64,000 bases of DNA. Source: Akkermansia sp. Lineage in GTDB: Bacteria > Verrucomicrobiota > Verrucomicrobiia > Verrucomicrobiales > Akkermansiaceae. The stretch is taken from positions 53,348 to 117,347 of the forward strand of contig NZ_JAJBTT010000038.1 of assembly GCF_020860705.1 (NCBI RefSeq), given 5' to 3'. Position 1 is the stretch's first letter. Every line of letters starts with the position of its first letter. Position numbers and translations under genes: made by a program. The notes beneath the pieces are model-generated. The model made no database searches, was not told where the DNA came from, and saw only the letters and a list, made by a program, of their open reading frames with translations. Positions 29,138 through 37,234 of the stretch are shown here, piece by piece.

Positions 29138-30553
29138 TTACTCGGCAGGTCCTGGGGCAAAATAGGTGCCTGCGTCAAAAATGCAGTAGACCGCCCCCAG
29201 GGCATACTGCTTGACGGTACCGTTCGTATCCACGTCGGCTAAATGAAAGGCGTATTGCCCCTTGATGCCCGTTGCCTGCGGAGAAAGAATAAAGGGAGTA
29301 AGGGTTGCAATGCTGGGCTGGGATGTGGACAAATAGGAGGACTGGAAGACGCCCCACTCGTCGAATTGAACCACCAGCCAGACCGCGCCGGATGTCGCCA
29401 CATGAGAGACCCAGCCGTCCGGGCCAGCCTCCAAGGCCGCGGTGCAAAATCGCCCCTGGAAATAAACATGGCCGGGCCGCACTTTTACCGCTGTAACTTT
29501 ACCCGTGGCGTCTTTTTCGACCTTGACACGGAACCCTTCGTTGCCATCTTCTTTGGCACCGCCCTCCTGGGCGTCTCCCCGTGCAAACAGGCAATAAACG
29601 GCACCCAGGGCATATTGGCGGACGGAGACAAGCTGTACGTTATTGCCGTCTAAAGGCCATGGTTCCGGCAAAGATTGAACCTTGGCAATTTTGAAACTGT
29701 ACGCCGCGCCCTCTTCTTCATCATTTCCGCTATCATCCTTTTTCTGCTTGGTCGCTTTAGCCGGATTTTCCTCCCCTTTCTCCGTCGCCAGGGAATGAGA
29801 TTGATACGAACCATCGCTGTCAAGAGTTACATTGAGCCATATATCCCCCTCGGCGGCGGGTGCCTCCTCCCAATCTCCGGTCCCCTCTTTTGCAAGCTTG
29901 CCCTCTACATAAATATCCCCTTGTCGGACATAAGTCTTGTCAGCGGCTCCGTCCTGGTCAGGGACGGAAAGCACCCGCCAGCCCTCCGACCGGGAACCGT
30001 TGGCGTAGGTAATGCATCCGGTTAAAAAAGACGTATAAGTCAGGTCGTCAATAGCGGCCCCGGACCCGCCGTCTCCGGCAACGAATTCACCAAGCACCAT
30101 GCGGACTACCTTGCCGCTTGGCAACTGCTCCTTGGTAGAAATTTTAGCCTCCGTGATACAGTCATGTTCCTGATCACCGAAAATTAAATCCAGATAAACC
30201 TTGCCCTTTTCCGCTTTAAGCCCAGGGTAAGGAGTTGCGGTTATTTTTCTGCCGTCGATATCTGGAATAACGAACCGACATCCCCCAGCATGAATTTCCA
30301 CGACACGGCCCGGATTAAAGTAAGCCGTCCAGGTATCCCCCGTCTTGGTCATGGACCGCAGGGAAAAGCCGCCCTTATCGTCTATATACCGTCCACCTGC
30401 CCAGCATCCGGAGGACGGAAGGGAAGGCAGCATGCTATTAAAATCCGATGTCCTTTTAAGGGCATCTTGAATAGCATCGACACTGTTGTTCCAGTTTTCG
30501 GCAGTCAAAACGGCGCCTTTATTCTTTCGAGGGAGTTGATACATATCAGCCAA
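29138..30553 (-). CDS. Putative tail tip or baseplate structural protein
   Basis: A 471-residue phage protein of unknown family. It starts MADMYQLPRKNKGAVLTAENWN, resembling phage proteins that begin with short head-binding segments. Two copies of a QYALGAVYC-F segment occur, at roughly residues 323 and 453, each after a domain of similar layout (SGAVWLVVQFDEWG against GDIWLNVTLDSDG). This suggests a tandem repeated beta domain, as in fibre-associated proteins. It follows two small tail genes in the late operon and overlaps the upstream one by 8 bases. The assignment rests on position and repeat structure only. Confidence 0.5.
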   Translation of the reverse strand: MADMYQLPRKNKGAVLTAENWNNSVDAIQDALKRTSDFNSMLPSLPSSGCWAGGRYIDDKGGFSLRSMTKTGDTWTAYFNPGRVVEIHAGGCRFVIPDIDGRKITATPYPGLKAEKGKVYLDLIFGDQEHDCITEAKISTKEQLPSGKVVRMVLGEFVAGDGGSGAAIDDLTYTSFLTGCITYANGSRSEGWRVLSVPDQDGAADKTYVRQGDIYVEGKLAKEGTGDWEEAPAAEGDIWLNVTLDSDGSYQSHSLATEKGEENPAKATKQKKDDSGNDEEEGAAYSFKIAKVQSLPEPWPLDGNNVQLVSVRQYALGAVYCLFARGDAQEGGAKEDGNEGFRVKVEKDATGKVTAVKVRPGHVYFQGRFCTAALEAGPDGWVSHVATSGAVWLVVQFDEWGVFQSSYLSTSQPSIATLTPFILSPQATGIKGQYAFHLADVDTNGTVKQYALGAVYCIFDAGTYFAPGPAE

Positions 30554-30782
30554 ACTTTACCTTGGACCATAACCCGGAAAGGAAATTAAGTTGCGTAACT
30601 GCTTCCCCATTACGACTGATCATACATCCATCTGTGCAGATCCAAGTGTAGCCATCCGGCAAGTTGGGCAGTTCTTCCCTTGTACTAATCTTGCCGACTT
30701 CGCGGGCTACATCCACCTTGTTAGGGATGGTCAAGGAGTATTGCTTGCGTTTGTGTTTTCTTTTATACATGGTCTTATCCAT
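30546..30782 (-). CDS. Small phage protein duplicating the C-terminus of its upstream neighbour
   Basis: A 78-residue protein. From residue 13 it matches the last 65 residues of the product at 30775-31542: YSLTIPNKVD against CRLTIPSKVD, GKISTREELPNLPDG against GKISSRAGLPNLPDG, ICTDGCMISRNG against LCAGGGVTRRNG, and the closing W. It overlaps that gene by 8 bases. An alternative start is the ATG at 30770 (MYKRKHKRK). The module is probably a small beta domain of the tail tip; function unknown. Confidence 0.6.
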   Translation of the reverse strand: MDKTMYKRKHKRKQYSLTIPNKVDVAREVGKISTREELPNLPDGYTWICTDGCMISRNGEAVTQLNFLSGLWSKVKFG

Positions 30783-31542
30783 AAATTTCTTGGTCCCAGT
30801 TCCCGCCTATGTAAGTGATTTGCGTGACCGTCTTGCCATTGCGGCGGGTTACACCTCCGCCCGCACAAAGCCAGACTTGCCCGTCCGGCAAGTTGGGCAA
30901 TCCGGCCCGCGAAGAAATTTTGCCGGAATCGGAAATATCCACCTTGCTGGGGATGGTAAGGCGGCACTGGGTATAGGCGGCCTTGTAGTGAGTCTGCCCG
31001 CGCAATATTTTTGAAAGAAGAGTAGGAGGAACTTTTCCGTTGAGTTTTTCCGTGAGGCTGACTCCCTTTTCATCGGAGAGCTGGCCGCCCATCAGAGCAC
31101 ACAGGTCTTTAAGAGTCGTGTTGTCCAGGTTGTCCACGTCTCCCTTGTAGAGCTTGCATTGCGTGATTGGTTCATCGACTAGAGAAACGGTTACTTCGCA
31201 CTCCCGGCCATCGAATTCAAAGGACGGAGGATCGGGATCATCCGGGTTGTCCGGGTCCGAGGGATCTTCGACCGTGGCGGAGTAAGTCAATGTCACAAAA
31301 TCAATCTTGTTGCTTTCGTGGGATTCGATGCTTATGTCCGTTAAAAACATTCCCTGTTTACTGGGAATAGAAGAGGTCGCATTAGCCGGGGAAAAAATAT
31401 GAGATACCAAGTCACGCCCTTCCCCAGCAGGGCACATGTAGTATTCTACGAGGGACTTGCTTTCATAGGTCTCTTTATATTGAGAGGGCTTGTACCACGT
31501 CAGCACTCCTGACGGTAGCTTTCCTAAAATGTCGTTGTTCAT
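30775..31542 (-). CDS. Phage tail protein with duplicated C-terminal module
   Basis: A 255-residue protein immediately after the tape measure gene (1-base gap), a position usually held by distal tail or tip proteins. An N-terminal domain of about 100 residues (MNNDILGKLPSGVLTWYKPSQ) is followed by an Asp/Pro-rich linker (EDPSDPDNPDDPDPPSF), a second domain and a C-terminal 65-residue module that recurs as the next gene. I do not recognise a family. Confidence 0.55.
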   Translation of the reverse strand: MNNDILGKLPSGVLTWYKPSQYKETYESKSLVEYYMCPAGEGRDLVSHIFSPANATSSIPSKQGMFLTDISIESHESNKIDFVTLTYSATVEDPSDPDNPDDPDPPSFEFDGRECEVTVSLVDEPITQCKLYKGDVDNLDNTTLKDLCALMGGQLSDEKGVSLTEKLNGKVPPTLLSKILRGQTHYKAAYTQCRLTIPSKVDISDSGKISSRAGLPNLPDGQVWLCAGGGVTRRNGKTVTQITYIGGNWDQEIYG

Positions 31543-31543
31543 A

Positions 31544-33214
31544 TCATCCTAAAACAGCCAGGGCACCGCCCTGTTTTTGCAGTAGTTTGTTGAGTAGTTC
31601 GTTAGTTTTTTTCTGTTCCGCAAGTTGTTTTTGCGGGACGTTTTCCGCAGAAAGCATCATGCGGCCATATCCCCCACCGCCCACCTTGGCCAGCGATCCG
31701 GCCAGCACGGTTTCCCAGTTGACTTTAATTTTAGGGGTATCGTCATCCGTCTTCTGGCGCTTGGGTTTGCCTTTGGCAGCATCCTCCTTTTCTTTGGTCG
31801 CGCGGGCTGCATCCTGTTTTTCAATCGCCCCCGTGATGCGGTCGCTGATAGATGCCATTTCGGCTTTGATGCCGGAGGTATCCATGACATCAGCAGCATT
31901 AGAAAAACCTTCTGAAAAAGCATTTTGCAGGGCGGAGAAGTTTTCGGAGATTTGGCTAAGAATGCGGTCGCCGTAGGAATCAATGAATGCTTTCCCTGCT
32001 CCGCTGGCTTGATCCATGCCTTTATTGGCGTCACGCTCGAACTCACGGGACAAACCACGCATCCAATTTGCCTCGTCTCCTAGTCCTGGTATACTGTCAA
32101 GCAAACTGGCAACCCCCTCGGATAACAAGGCCAGCAGGCCATTAACGGCCATCCTCATGACTCCGATGAATGCGTCTCCAACCATTCCCCAGAAAGAAGC
32201 ATCCGTCAGAATATCTAAAATCATGACGCCTTGCTTAAAAGCCTGAACAAGATATTGAGGAATAGCCTCACAAACCCCCATCAGGGTGCGCCATAAAAAA
32301 TTCGTGCTCTCCTGGAAGGCCAGAGTCAAGCCCAGTTTGGCCAGATTCCAGGCCTCTCCTTGACGGAAAGCCTCAATCATGAACCGCATGGCATAGGCGA
32401 TGGTTTCGCCGATTTCCCGCGCCTTGTCAGCCATGCTTTCAATCGTGCTAATACCGTCATCCAGCAGAGGCTTGAGGGCGTCAATGATGGGTTCGCCGAA
32501 ACTGGCCCGCACCTTGGCCCAGTTATCGCTTAACGTGGACATTTTACCGTTCCAGGTCTGGCTTTGCAGCTCCATCCCACCGCTAAATTTGCTCATCTCA
32601 TCCGCCGCTATCTGCCATACCTCAGCCCCCTTTTTGCCTTCGGATTGTAGCTTTTCCAACTTTGTGCGAACATCAGGAGAAATGACCCCCAGTTCTTGCA
32701 ATCGCTGCATGGCCTCGCCAACTGGACGCCCGGAATCCAACCCGGAATATAAACGGCCAATAGTGACAGCCATTTCTTCAATAGGCTGATTCACACCAGA
32801 GGCAACATCACCAACCAAAGTCAACCCCTGGCCAGTGGCTAAAGCTCCATCCGTTAATGATTCCAACGTGCGTGACGCCGCCGCAATGCCGGGCAGTTGA
32901 AACGGAGTGTGCGCCGCAAAATCGGCCAGTTCTGCCATACGATCCTTGGCAGCCTTAGCCGAACCAAGAATCGGAATAAAGGCCGTGGTCATCGTCTCAC
33001 GGTTGGCCGCCTCACCCACGGCCGCCTGGGCCTCGCGGAATGCCGCACCAATCCCCTTGACGGCCAGGGCAGCCCCGGCCACCGCCGCACCTACGGCCGC
33101 CATGGACCCCACGCTGAAAGCCTGGAAACCGCCCAGTGACGCCCGTGCCGTGCCAAGCCCTCCGGTGAATCCGGAGGAATCAAGGTCAAGTCCGTAGTCG
33201 ATACCCTTACTCAT
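31544..33214 (-). CDS. Tape measure protein
   Basis: A 556-residue protein. The N-terminus MSKGIDYGLDLDSSGFTGGLGTARASLGG and the following hydrophobic Ala/Gly-rich segment (AAVGAAVAGAALAVKGIGAAF) are typical of tape measure proteins, as is the TAFIPILGSAKAAKDRMAELADFA stretch. Hydrophobic and helical stretches continue to a charged C-terminus (EKQDAARATKEKEDAAKGKPKRQ). The length predicts a short tail if the usual relation of length to residues holds. It directly follows the frameshifted chaperone gene, overlapping its stop codon by ATGA, which is the canonical siphophage arrangement. Confidence 0.85.
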   Translation of the reverse strand: MSKGIDYGLDLDSSGFTGGLGTARASLGGFQAFSVGSMAAVGAAVAGAALAVKGIGAAFREAQAAVGEAANRETMTTAFIPILGSAKAAKDRMAELADFAAHTPFQLPGIAAASRTLESLTDGALATGQGLTLVGDVASGVNQPIEEMAVTIGRLYSGLDSGRPVGEAMQRLQELGVISPDVRTKLEKLQSEGKKGAEVWQIAADEMSKFSGGMELQSQTWNGKMSTLSDNWAKVRASFGEPIIDALKPLLDDGISTIESMADKAREIGETIAYAMRFMIEAFRQGEAWNLAKLGLTLAFQESTNFLWRTLMGVCEAIPQYLVQAFKQGVMILDILTDASFWGMVGDAFIGVMRMAVNGLLALLSEGVASLLDSIPGLGDEANWMRGLSREFERDANKGMDQASGAGKAFIDSYGDRILSQISENFSALQNAFSEGFSNAADVMDTSGIKAEMASISDRITGAIEKQDAARATKEKEDAAKGKPKRQKTDDDTPKIKVNWETVLAGSLAKVGGGGYGRMMLSAENVPQKQLAEQKKTNELLNKLLQKQGGALAVLG

Positions 33215-33794
33215 GAGGATTGTAGATTGATAAGCAGTTGACGTTCCAGAAGGGTGAGACCGCCGCCCTTGGCTCCATTGCGCTGGGCGATGGCCTCGCG
33301 CAGCACAAGCGCCTGGGGCAATGGTGTGGCCAGCACGTCGGCCAGCGGCCAGCCGTACTCGCTGGCCAGCAGGTCAACCAGAACCAGCCACCAGCCCACG
33401 CCGCTGCACGTTATGCTGTCGGCGTGGGCATCGGTTTTCCCGCGCCGCTGGCCGGGGCAAAGGACCGGGCCAGAATGCCCCTGATATTGGATGCCGCGGC
33501 CGGAATGACGGAGGGAGACAACTTGTCGGCGTATGCCTGCAACTGTGCATCAAAATCGCCGGAGTCCAGAGCGAGCCGGAAAGCCTGCTTGTCGGCAAGC
33601 AGCCAATAGACCGTGGACATCTCGCGGAACGTCGGCGCAGCCCCCGCAGCGATAAATCGACAGCCCGCTGTCTCCAACAAAAGGACGTCGCCCAGGGAGA
33701 GAGTATTGCCAGCAGCAAAGGCGTCTTTGACGGCGTCAGGGATAGAGGCGGCCGTGGCGGCCACTACATTGGATGTATCGTCAGGATTGGACAT
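33211..33794 (-). CDS. Tail assembly chaperone, long product by -1 frameshift
   Basis: Slippage on GGGAAAA (plus-strand positions 33435-33441) after codon 120 continues ACC GAT GCC CAC... through VGWWLVLVDLLASEYGWPL to the stop at 33211-33213, giving about 194 residues. The extension is open throughout, and its stop overlaps the tape measure start as ATGA. Short and long chaperones wrap the tape measure protein during tail assembly. The slippery heptamer and gene position are seen; the frameshift itself is inferred from the family pattern. Confidence 0.75.
33411..33794 (-). CDS. Tail assembly chaperone, short (0-frame) product
   Basis: A 127-residue acidic protein (MSNPDDTSNVVAATAASIPDAV start at ATG 33794), placed immediately before the tape measure gene like lambda G. 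Near its end the coding strand carries GGGAAAA (33441-33435) in the register G GGA AAA. A -1 shift there joins the frame that continues to 33211. Normal termination is at TAA 33411-33413. A conserved hairpin element lies directly upstream of its start. Confidence 0.75.
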   Translation of the reverse strand: MSNPDDTSNVVAATAASIPDAVKDAFAAGNTLSLGDVLLLETAGCRFIAAGAAPTFREMSTVYWLLADKQAFRLALDSGDFDAQLQAYADKLSPSVIPAAASNIRGILARSFAPASGAGKPMPTPTA

Positions 33795-33842
33795 GCCGCC
33801 ATCCTGACACGAAAAAGGCCGCAGCACGGATGCCGCGGCCTG
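33793..33842 (-). repeat. Late-operon hairpin element, copy A
   Basis: AGGCCGCAGCA and TGCCGCGGCCT (33816-33841) around CGGA, followed on the minus strand by TTTTTCGTGTCAGGATGGCG and the ATG of the tail chaperone (33794). Nearly identical to copy C. Confidence 0.85.
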
Positions 33843-33851
33843 AATGGCAAA

Positions 33852-34226
33852 TCATGCCTGCATGAAATAATCAAAAAACGCCACGGCGGCGGGGTCACTA
33901 ATCAGCAGGGAAGGATCGTCATCAGGTGTGAACGTGCGGAGGGCTCCCGTGCCGTCCTGGCGGGCCTCAATCCGCAAGGATACCTTGTCCTTGCCCTCCA
34001 TCTCTACCCACACCTGGGAGGCTTGCCAGTCCTCTCCCTTAGCCTGGATTGACGAAGCAAGCGCGAGGTAAACCTTGGCCTGCTCCTCCGGCAATTTGTC
34101 GAGTCGCATCGACTCGCGGTAGCTCCAACGGTCCGACTTAGGACCGACAAAGCGTATAACCCCAGCGAGCGGGCCAAATTTGGCCTCTGCTTCTTTTTGG
34201 CGATCATAAATAATATGGATTAACAT
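33852..34226 (-). CDS. Phage protein of unknown function
   Basis: A 124-residue protein (MLIHIIYDRQKEAEAKFGPLAGVIRF). No family recognised. It lies between the collagen-like fibre gene and the tail chaperone gene in the late operon and is probably a tail component. Confidence 0.5.
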   Translation of the reverse strand: MLIHIIYDRQKEAEAKFGPLAGVIRFVGPKSDRWSYRESMRLDKLPEEQAKVYLALASSIQAKGEDWQASQVWVEMEGKDKVSLRIEARQDGTGALRTFTPDDDPSLLISDPAAVAFFDYFMQA

Positions 34227-34247
34227 AATTTATATATATAGTTGCGG

Positions 34248-35861
34248 TTAATTGAGTGGTATTGCTCCTGCATAGACTTTTCCCCCATCGGTGGTGATAT
34301 AGAGGGTAGTTGCGTCCTTTTCCTCCAGCGCGGCGTATTCGGCATCGGACAGGTCTGTCCTCACCTTGAGCCAGCGGGCATCACCTTCCGTCATGTTCAG
34401 CAACGAATTACCCGTCAGCCCAATATCGCCCGCCATTGTTTTTGTCAGGGAGGTATAGGTCTTCATGCCGACTGACAGGCACTCAATACTAACGTTCCGC
34501 CTGCTCAAAGTATTTCCTATAAACATCTTGCCCGAAGCGATAACCAGCCGGCCTTCTGTGTTGGAAGATGAAAAAGAAATGTACCCATCAGCTGTTGAGA
34601 AGCCTTTACATCTAATATAACTGCTCGACACGCAAAGTTTATCCATGGTAATTTCCCCGGAAAACGTCGCCGGGCCGTTAACCGCCAATCCACCATTAGC
34701 CAGCAACGGGAAATCTGTCGCCACGCGAGGCTCCCCTGTCTCTGGGTCATAGTCTAAGGCCAACACAACAGACTGGAGGCTAGGTTCCAAGAACTTGAAA
34801 TTCCCTACTAGGTTTTCGGGCAGGGCTAAATACTTGGTATCCCCTCTCAAGTTCAAAGATGCCAGGGAGGTATTGGAGTTGTTACTTATCCCCAGGTACT
34901 CTCGCGCCCCGCCATCCCTAATTATAATGGTAGATTCGTCCGGGGAATCGTAATATCCGCGTACATATCCGCCGGGCAGGCCGTCAGAGCCATAAAGCCC
35001 TAACTCTCCTCCTACATTAAGCCCCCCCGTGAGGATGGATTGTCCCGCTACCGTTAGAGATTGCGCCATTGTGACGCCATAGTCAAATGAGGCTGGTCCG
35101 TGTATATCGGCACGTTGCACAGAGATATTAGCCGTAATGACATTCCCCAAGGTACTAGTGTTGCTTGTCGCCGTGAGCCCTCCGTCTATAGTGACCGATC
35201 CTTTAATGGTTTGATTCCCGGCCCATTCATTATCTAATTCAACTCTTCCATATCGGGCATTGAGTTGTTCTTCGGTTAATCCGTCTTTCCCGTCCTTACC
35301 GTCTTTCCCAGGCTTGCCTTCCGGCCCGGTTGCTCCGGTTGCTCCGGTTGCTCCGGTTGCTCCGGTTGCCCCCGGAGGCCCCGGAGGCCCCGGAGGCCCC
35401 GGTGGTCCGGTCAAGTCTTGCTCAACCATATGCTTGGCCTGTGAATAGGCCCACCACGCCAAGTCGACGGAGTCCACGGTCACGGTTACGGCGTCACTGA
35501 CGCGGACAATCATGCGGTGGGTAGAGGGGTTGCCTGCGTCTCTTGGGTCCACTCTATCTGACACGGTCACAAGACCGCGCAGGATGCGTTCCCGCGGGGT
35601 TTCAGGCGCGGCCTGCATCCAGAGTTCCCAGGCCGCCATGCCAAGCGGCTGGCCTGGGATATGCACCGTTGCCAACCCGGCCGCTGCATCCGTCACGGTG
35701 ACGGACAAATCGACGGCGGAAGGGGAAGCGGCAGACTTAATGCTGGCCGCCAAGTCGTACCCGGTCAGGTCGATGGGCTGGGCGGCAGCGTCCTGGACGA
35801 CCAAGGATACGTCATAAGCAGTCTCTTTGGCCAGGGCAAGGTTGGCAACGGCGGGGGTCAT
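34248..35861 (-). CDS. Collagen-repeat tail fibre-like protein
   Basis: A 537-residue protein. The first 140 residues form a beta domain (DLTGYDLAASIKS, TVTDAAAGLATVHIP) resembling the BppU-like N-terminal domain of receptor-binding proteins. A collagen-like Gly-X-Y stretch follows (GPPGPPGPPGPPGATGATG continuing to GKDGKDGKDG, near residue 155). The C-terminal 350 residues look like a fibre shaft or knob with alternating hydrophobic residues. The DNA of the repeat consists of perfect 9-base units (35334-35402). It probably trimerises and contacts the host surface. Its place between tail tube and chaperone genes is unusual, since fibres generally follow the baseplate genes. Confidence 0.75.
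   Translation of the reverse strand: MTPAVANLALAKETAYDVSLVVQDAAAQPIDLTGYDLAASIKSAASPSAVDLSVTVTDAAAGLATVHIPGQPLGMAAWELWMQAAPETPRERILRGLVTVSDRVDPRDAGNPSTHRMIVRVSDAVTVTVDSVDLAWWAYSQAKHMVEQDLTGPPGPPGPPGPPGATGATGATGATGATGPEGKPGKDGKDGKDGLTEEQLNARYGRVELDNEWAGNQTIKGSVTIDGGLTATSNTSTLGNVITANISVQRADIHGPASFDYGVTMAQSLTVAGQSILTGGLNVGGELGLYGSDGLPGGYVRGYYDSPDESTIIIRDGGAREYLGISNNSNTSLASLNLRGDTKYLALPENLVGNFKFLEPSLQSVVLALDYDPETGEPRVATDFPLLANGGLAVNGPATFSGEITMDKLCVSSSYIRCKGFSTADGYISFSSSNTEGRLVIASGKMFIGNTLSRRNVSIECLSVGMKTYTSLTKTMAGDIGLTGNSLLNMTEGDARWLKVRTDLSDAEYAALEEKDATTLYITTDGGKVYAGAIPLN
35334..35402 (-). repeat. Tandem 9-bp repeats encoding Gly-X-Y
   Basis: Repeated GGTTGCTCC units and then GGAGGCCCC units on the plus strand encode GATGATGAT and GPPGPPGPP triplets of the fibre gene. 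The near-perfect repeats allow expansion or contraction in steps of three residues. Confidence 0.85.
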
Positions 35862-35869
35862 GGCGGGCG

Positions 35870-36289
35870 CTATTTTGATGTAGTGGGAGACGAGTTGGAC
35901 GCAGGTGCAGGGCTGGGCGTCATGTCGATGGCCGGGTAATAGGTCAGTTCGATGGTGTACTTCTGGGCGTCTCCCTGGGCGCAGGAATCATCCATGTCAG
36001 AGACGATCATATATTTGCCGTTAAGCTGCACGATGTCATCCAGGGCGGGCACGGGCAAAGATGATACACTGCTTCCCTTTTTGCCTCCGCGGAGCACTTC
36101 AAGGGAGTAGGTTTCTTTGCCCTGATAGGAGACGCGCGTGCCGATTTCGCCGTCCTGGTCCGGGAATTCAGCCACGGTCTTGGAGGGCTTGCGTTTCAGG
36201 GATGTCAGCACGCCCCACGGGACGGTTGTTCCGGATGGAATGCCGAAGGCAATGTCATTGCCTTTGATGATGTAGGTATTTTCAGCCAT
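35870..36289 (-). CDS. Putative major tail (tube) protein
   Basis: A 139-residue protein with alternating beta-strand pattern (YSLEVLRGGKKGSSVSSLPVP, KYMIVSDMDDSCAQGDAQKYTIELTYYP) and a flexible Pro/Ser-rich tail. Position after the gp36- and gp37-like genes matches the tube protein of transposable siphophages. No sheath protein gene occurs next to it, which suggests a non-contractile tail. Confidence 0.5.
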   Translation of the reverse strand: MAENTYIIKGNDIAFGIPSGTTVPWGVLTSLKRKPSKTVAEFPDQDGEIGTRVSYQGKETYSLEVLRGGKKGSSVSSLPVPALDDIVQLNGKYMIVSDMDDSCAQGDAQKYTIELTYYPAIDMTPSPAPASNSSPTTSK

Positions 36290-36291
36290 AG

Positions 36292-36346
36292 ATTTGTGGA
36301 TTGGTATTTATCAGATGATGATATTTGTGGATTGGTATTTATCAGA
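36292..36346. repeat. 24-bp direct repeat
   Basis: Two identical 24-base copies (36292-36315 and 36323-36346) are separated by seven bases, between the gp37-like stop and the tail protein start. The second copy overlaps the end of the gp37-like gene. Confidence 0.85.
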
Positions 36347-36800
36347 ATGAGTTTTCCAAGCAGGTTACATCCACCTGCATGGACCAGATGGCCCGGCAGG
36401 GTGTGGAGTCGAAAGCAATTTGTTGAGGGGTGGCCGCCACGGGCTTGACAAGCACGCGGCCGGACTGGCCAAGTTCATGCCAAGTTAGCAACTCCAGCAA
36501 TTTGTCCACCATGGCGTTGGCCGTGGCCATGTCGCCACCTGTCCGGCCATAAGCAGCAGAGCCGATGAACAAGTTAACTTTGCGGGTGATGATCGCCTTG
36601 ACCGGGACACATCCCTGGATGTCGTGGTCCATGGTGAGCAGGTCAGGCATCACAATCACGGCCGTGGACGGATAGGAGTGCAGCTGGCGGATGGCCTCTT
36701 CCAGATCAACACCGTTGAAGGTCTCGACGGTGTCGGCAATTTCAGCCGCCTGGATTTCCTCCACAAGTGCAGAGAGCAGCCATTGAGTATCGGTAAGCAT
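36342..36800 (-). CDS. Mu gp37-like tail or head-tail protein
   Basis: A 152-residue protein. The pattern MLTDTQWLLSALVEEI..., HSYPSTAVIVMPD and C-terminal WSMQVDVTCLE recalls the DUF1834/gp37 family of Mu-like phages, which follows the DUF1320 protein. ATG 36800 was chosen because upstream codons overlap the neighbouring gene. Likely role is in the head-tail connector or tail completion. Confidence 0.5.
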   Translation of the reverse strand: MLTDTQWLLSALVEEIQAAEIADTVETFNGVDLEEAIRQLHSYPSTAVIVMPDLLTMDHDIQGCVPVKAIITRKVNLFIGSAAYGRTGGDMATANAMVDKLLELLTWHELGQSGRVLVKPVAATPQQIAFDSTPCRAIWSMQVDVTCLENSF

Positions 36801-36804
36801 GATA

Positions 36805-37167
36805 TTAACGGATTTTGCGGGTTGATCCCCAGCCCATGTTTCCCTTCCCGGTATCGGATGATCCGGCAAAGCGCCCAGCCCGCACGTCGTCCAACGCTTT
36901 CAGGGCGTTTTCATAGGCGGTTTTTTGTGCGTCGGTCGGCTTGTCCAGCAGCTTGGCCAGATCGTACACGGCCAGATCACGCGCCAGCTTGGAGGCTAGG
37001 GCGGCCGGGATTACCCGGTTACCGATGTAGCCGTCCACCGTGGCGCACGCCTGGACCATGACAACCACAACGGGATCTTCCCCGGCTGGGGCCTGGGCGC
37101 GGATGTCGGCCAGTTGCCGGGCGGGCATGGCCGCCAGCAGGTCGGACTCGGTGAGCATGGTTTTCAT
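36805..37167 (-). CDS. Mu gp36-like protein (DUF1320)
   Basis: A 120-residue helical protein: MLTESDLLAAMPARQLADI, ACATVDGYIGNRV and LARDLAVYDLAKLL are typical of DUF1320 (Mu gp36), a probable head-tail joining component found just after the capsid gene. ATG 37167 (MKTMLTESD) gives the family's N-terminus; ATG 37158 is an alternative. Confidence 0.7.
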   Translation of the reverse strand: MKTMLTESDLLAAMPARQLADIRAQAPAGEDPVVVVMVQACATVDGYIGNRVIPAALASKLARDLAVYDLAKLLDKPTDAQKTAYENALKALDDVRAGRFAGSSDTGKGNMGWGSTRKIR

Positions 37168-37234
37168 GATGGAGGGGAGAAGGTCCGGCGCGCTGTCCCA
37201 CCAGCTACGCCGGACCAATTATTACTGGGTTAAT

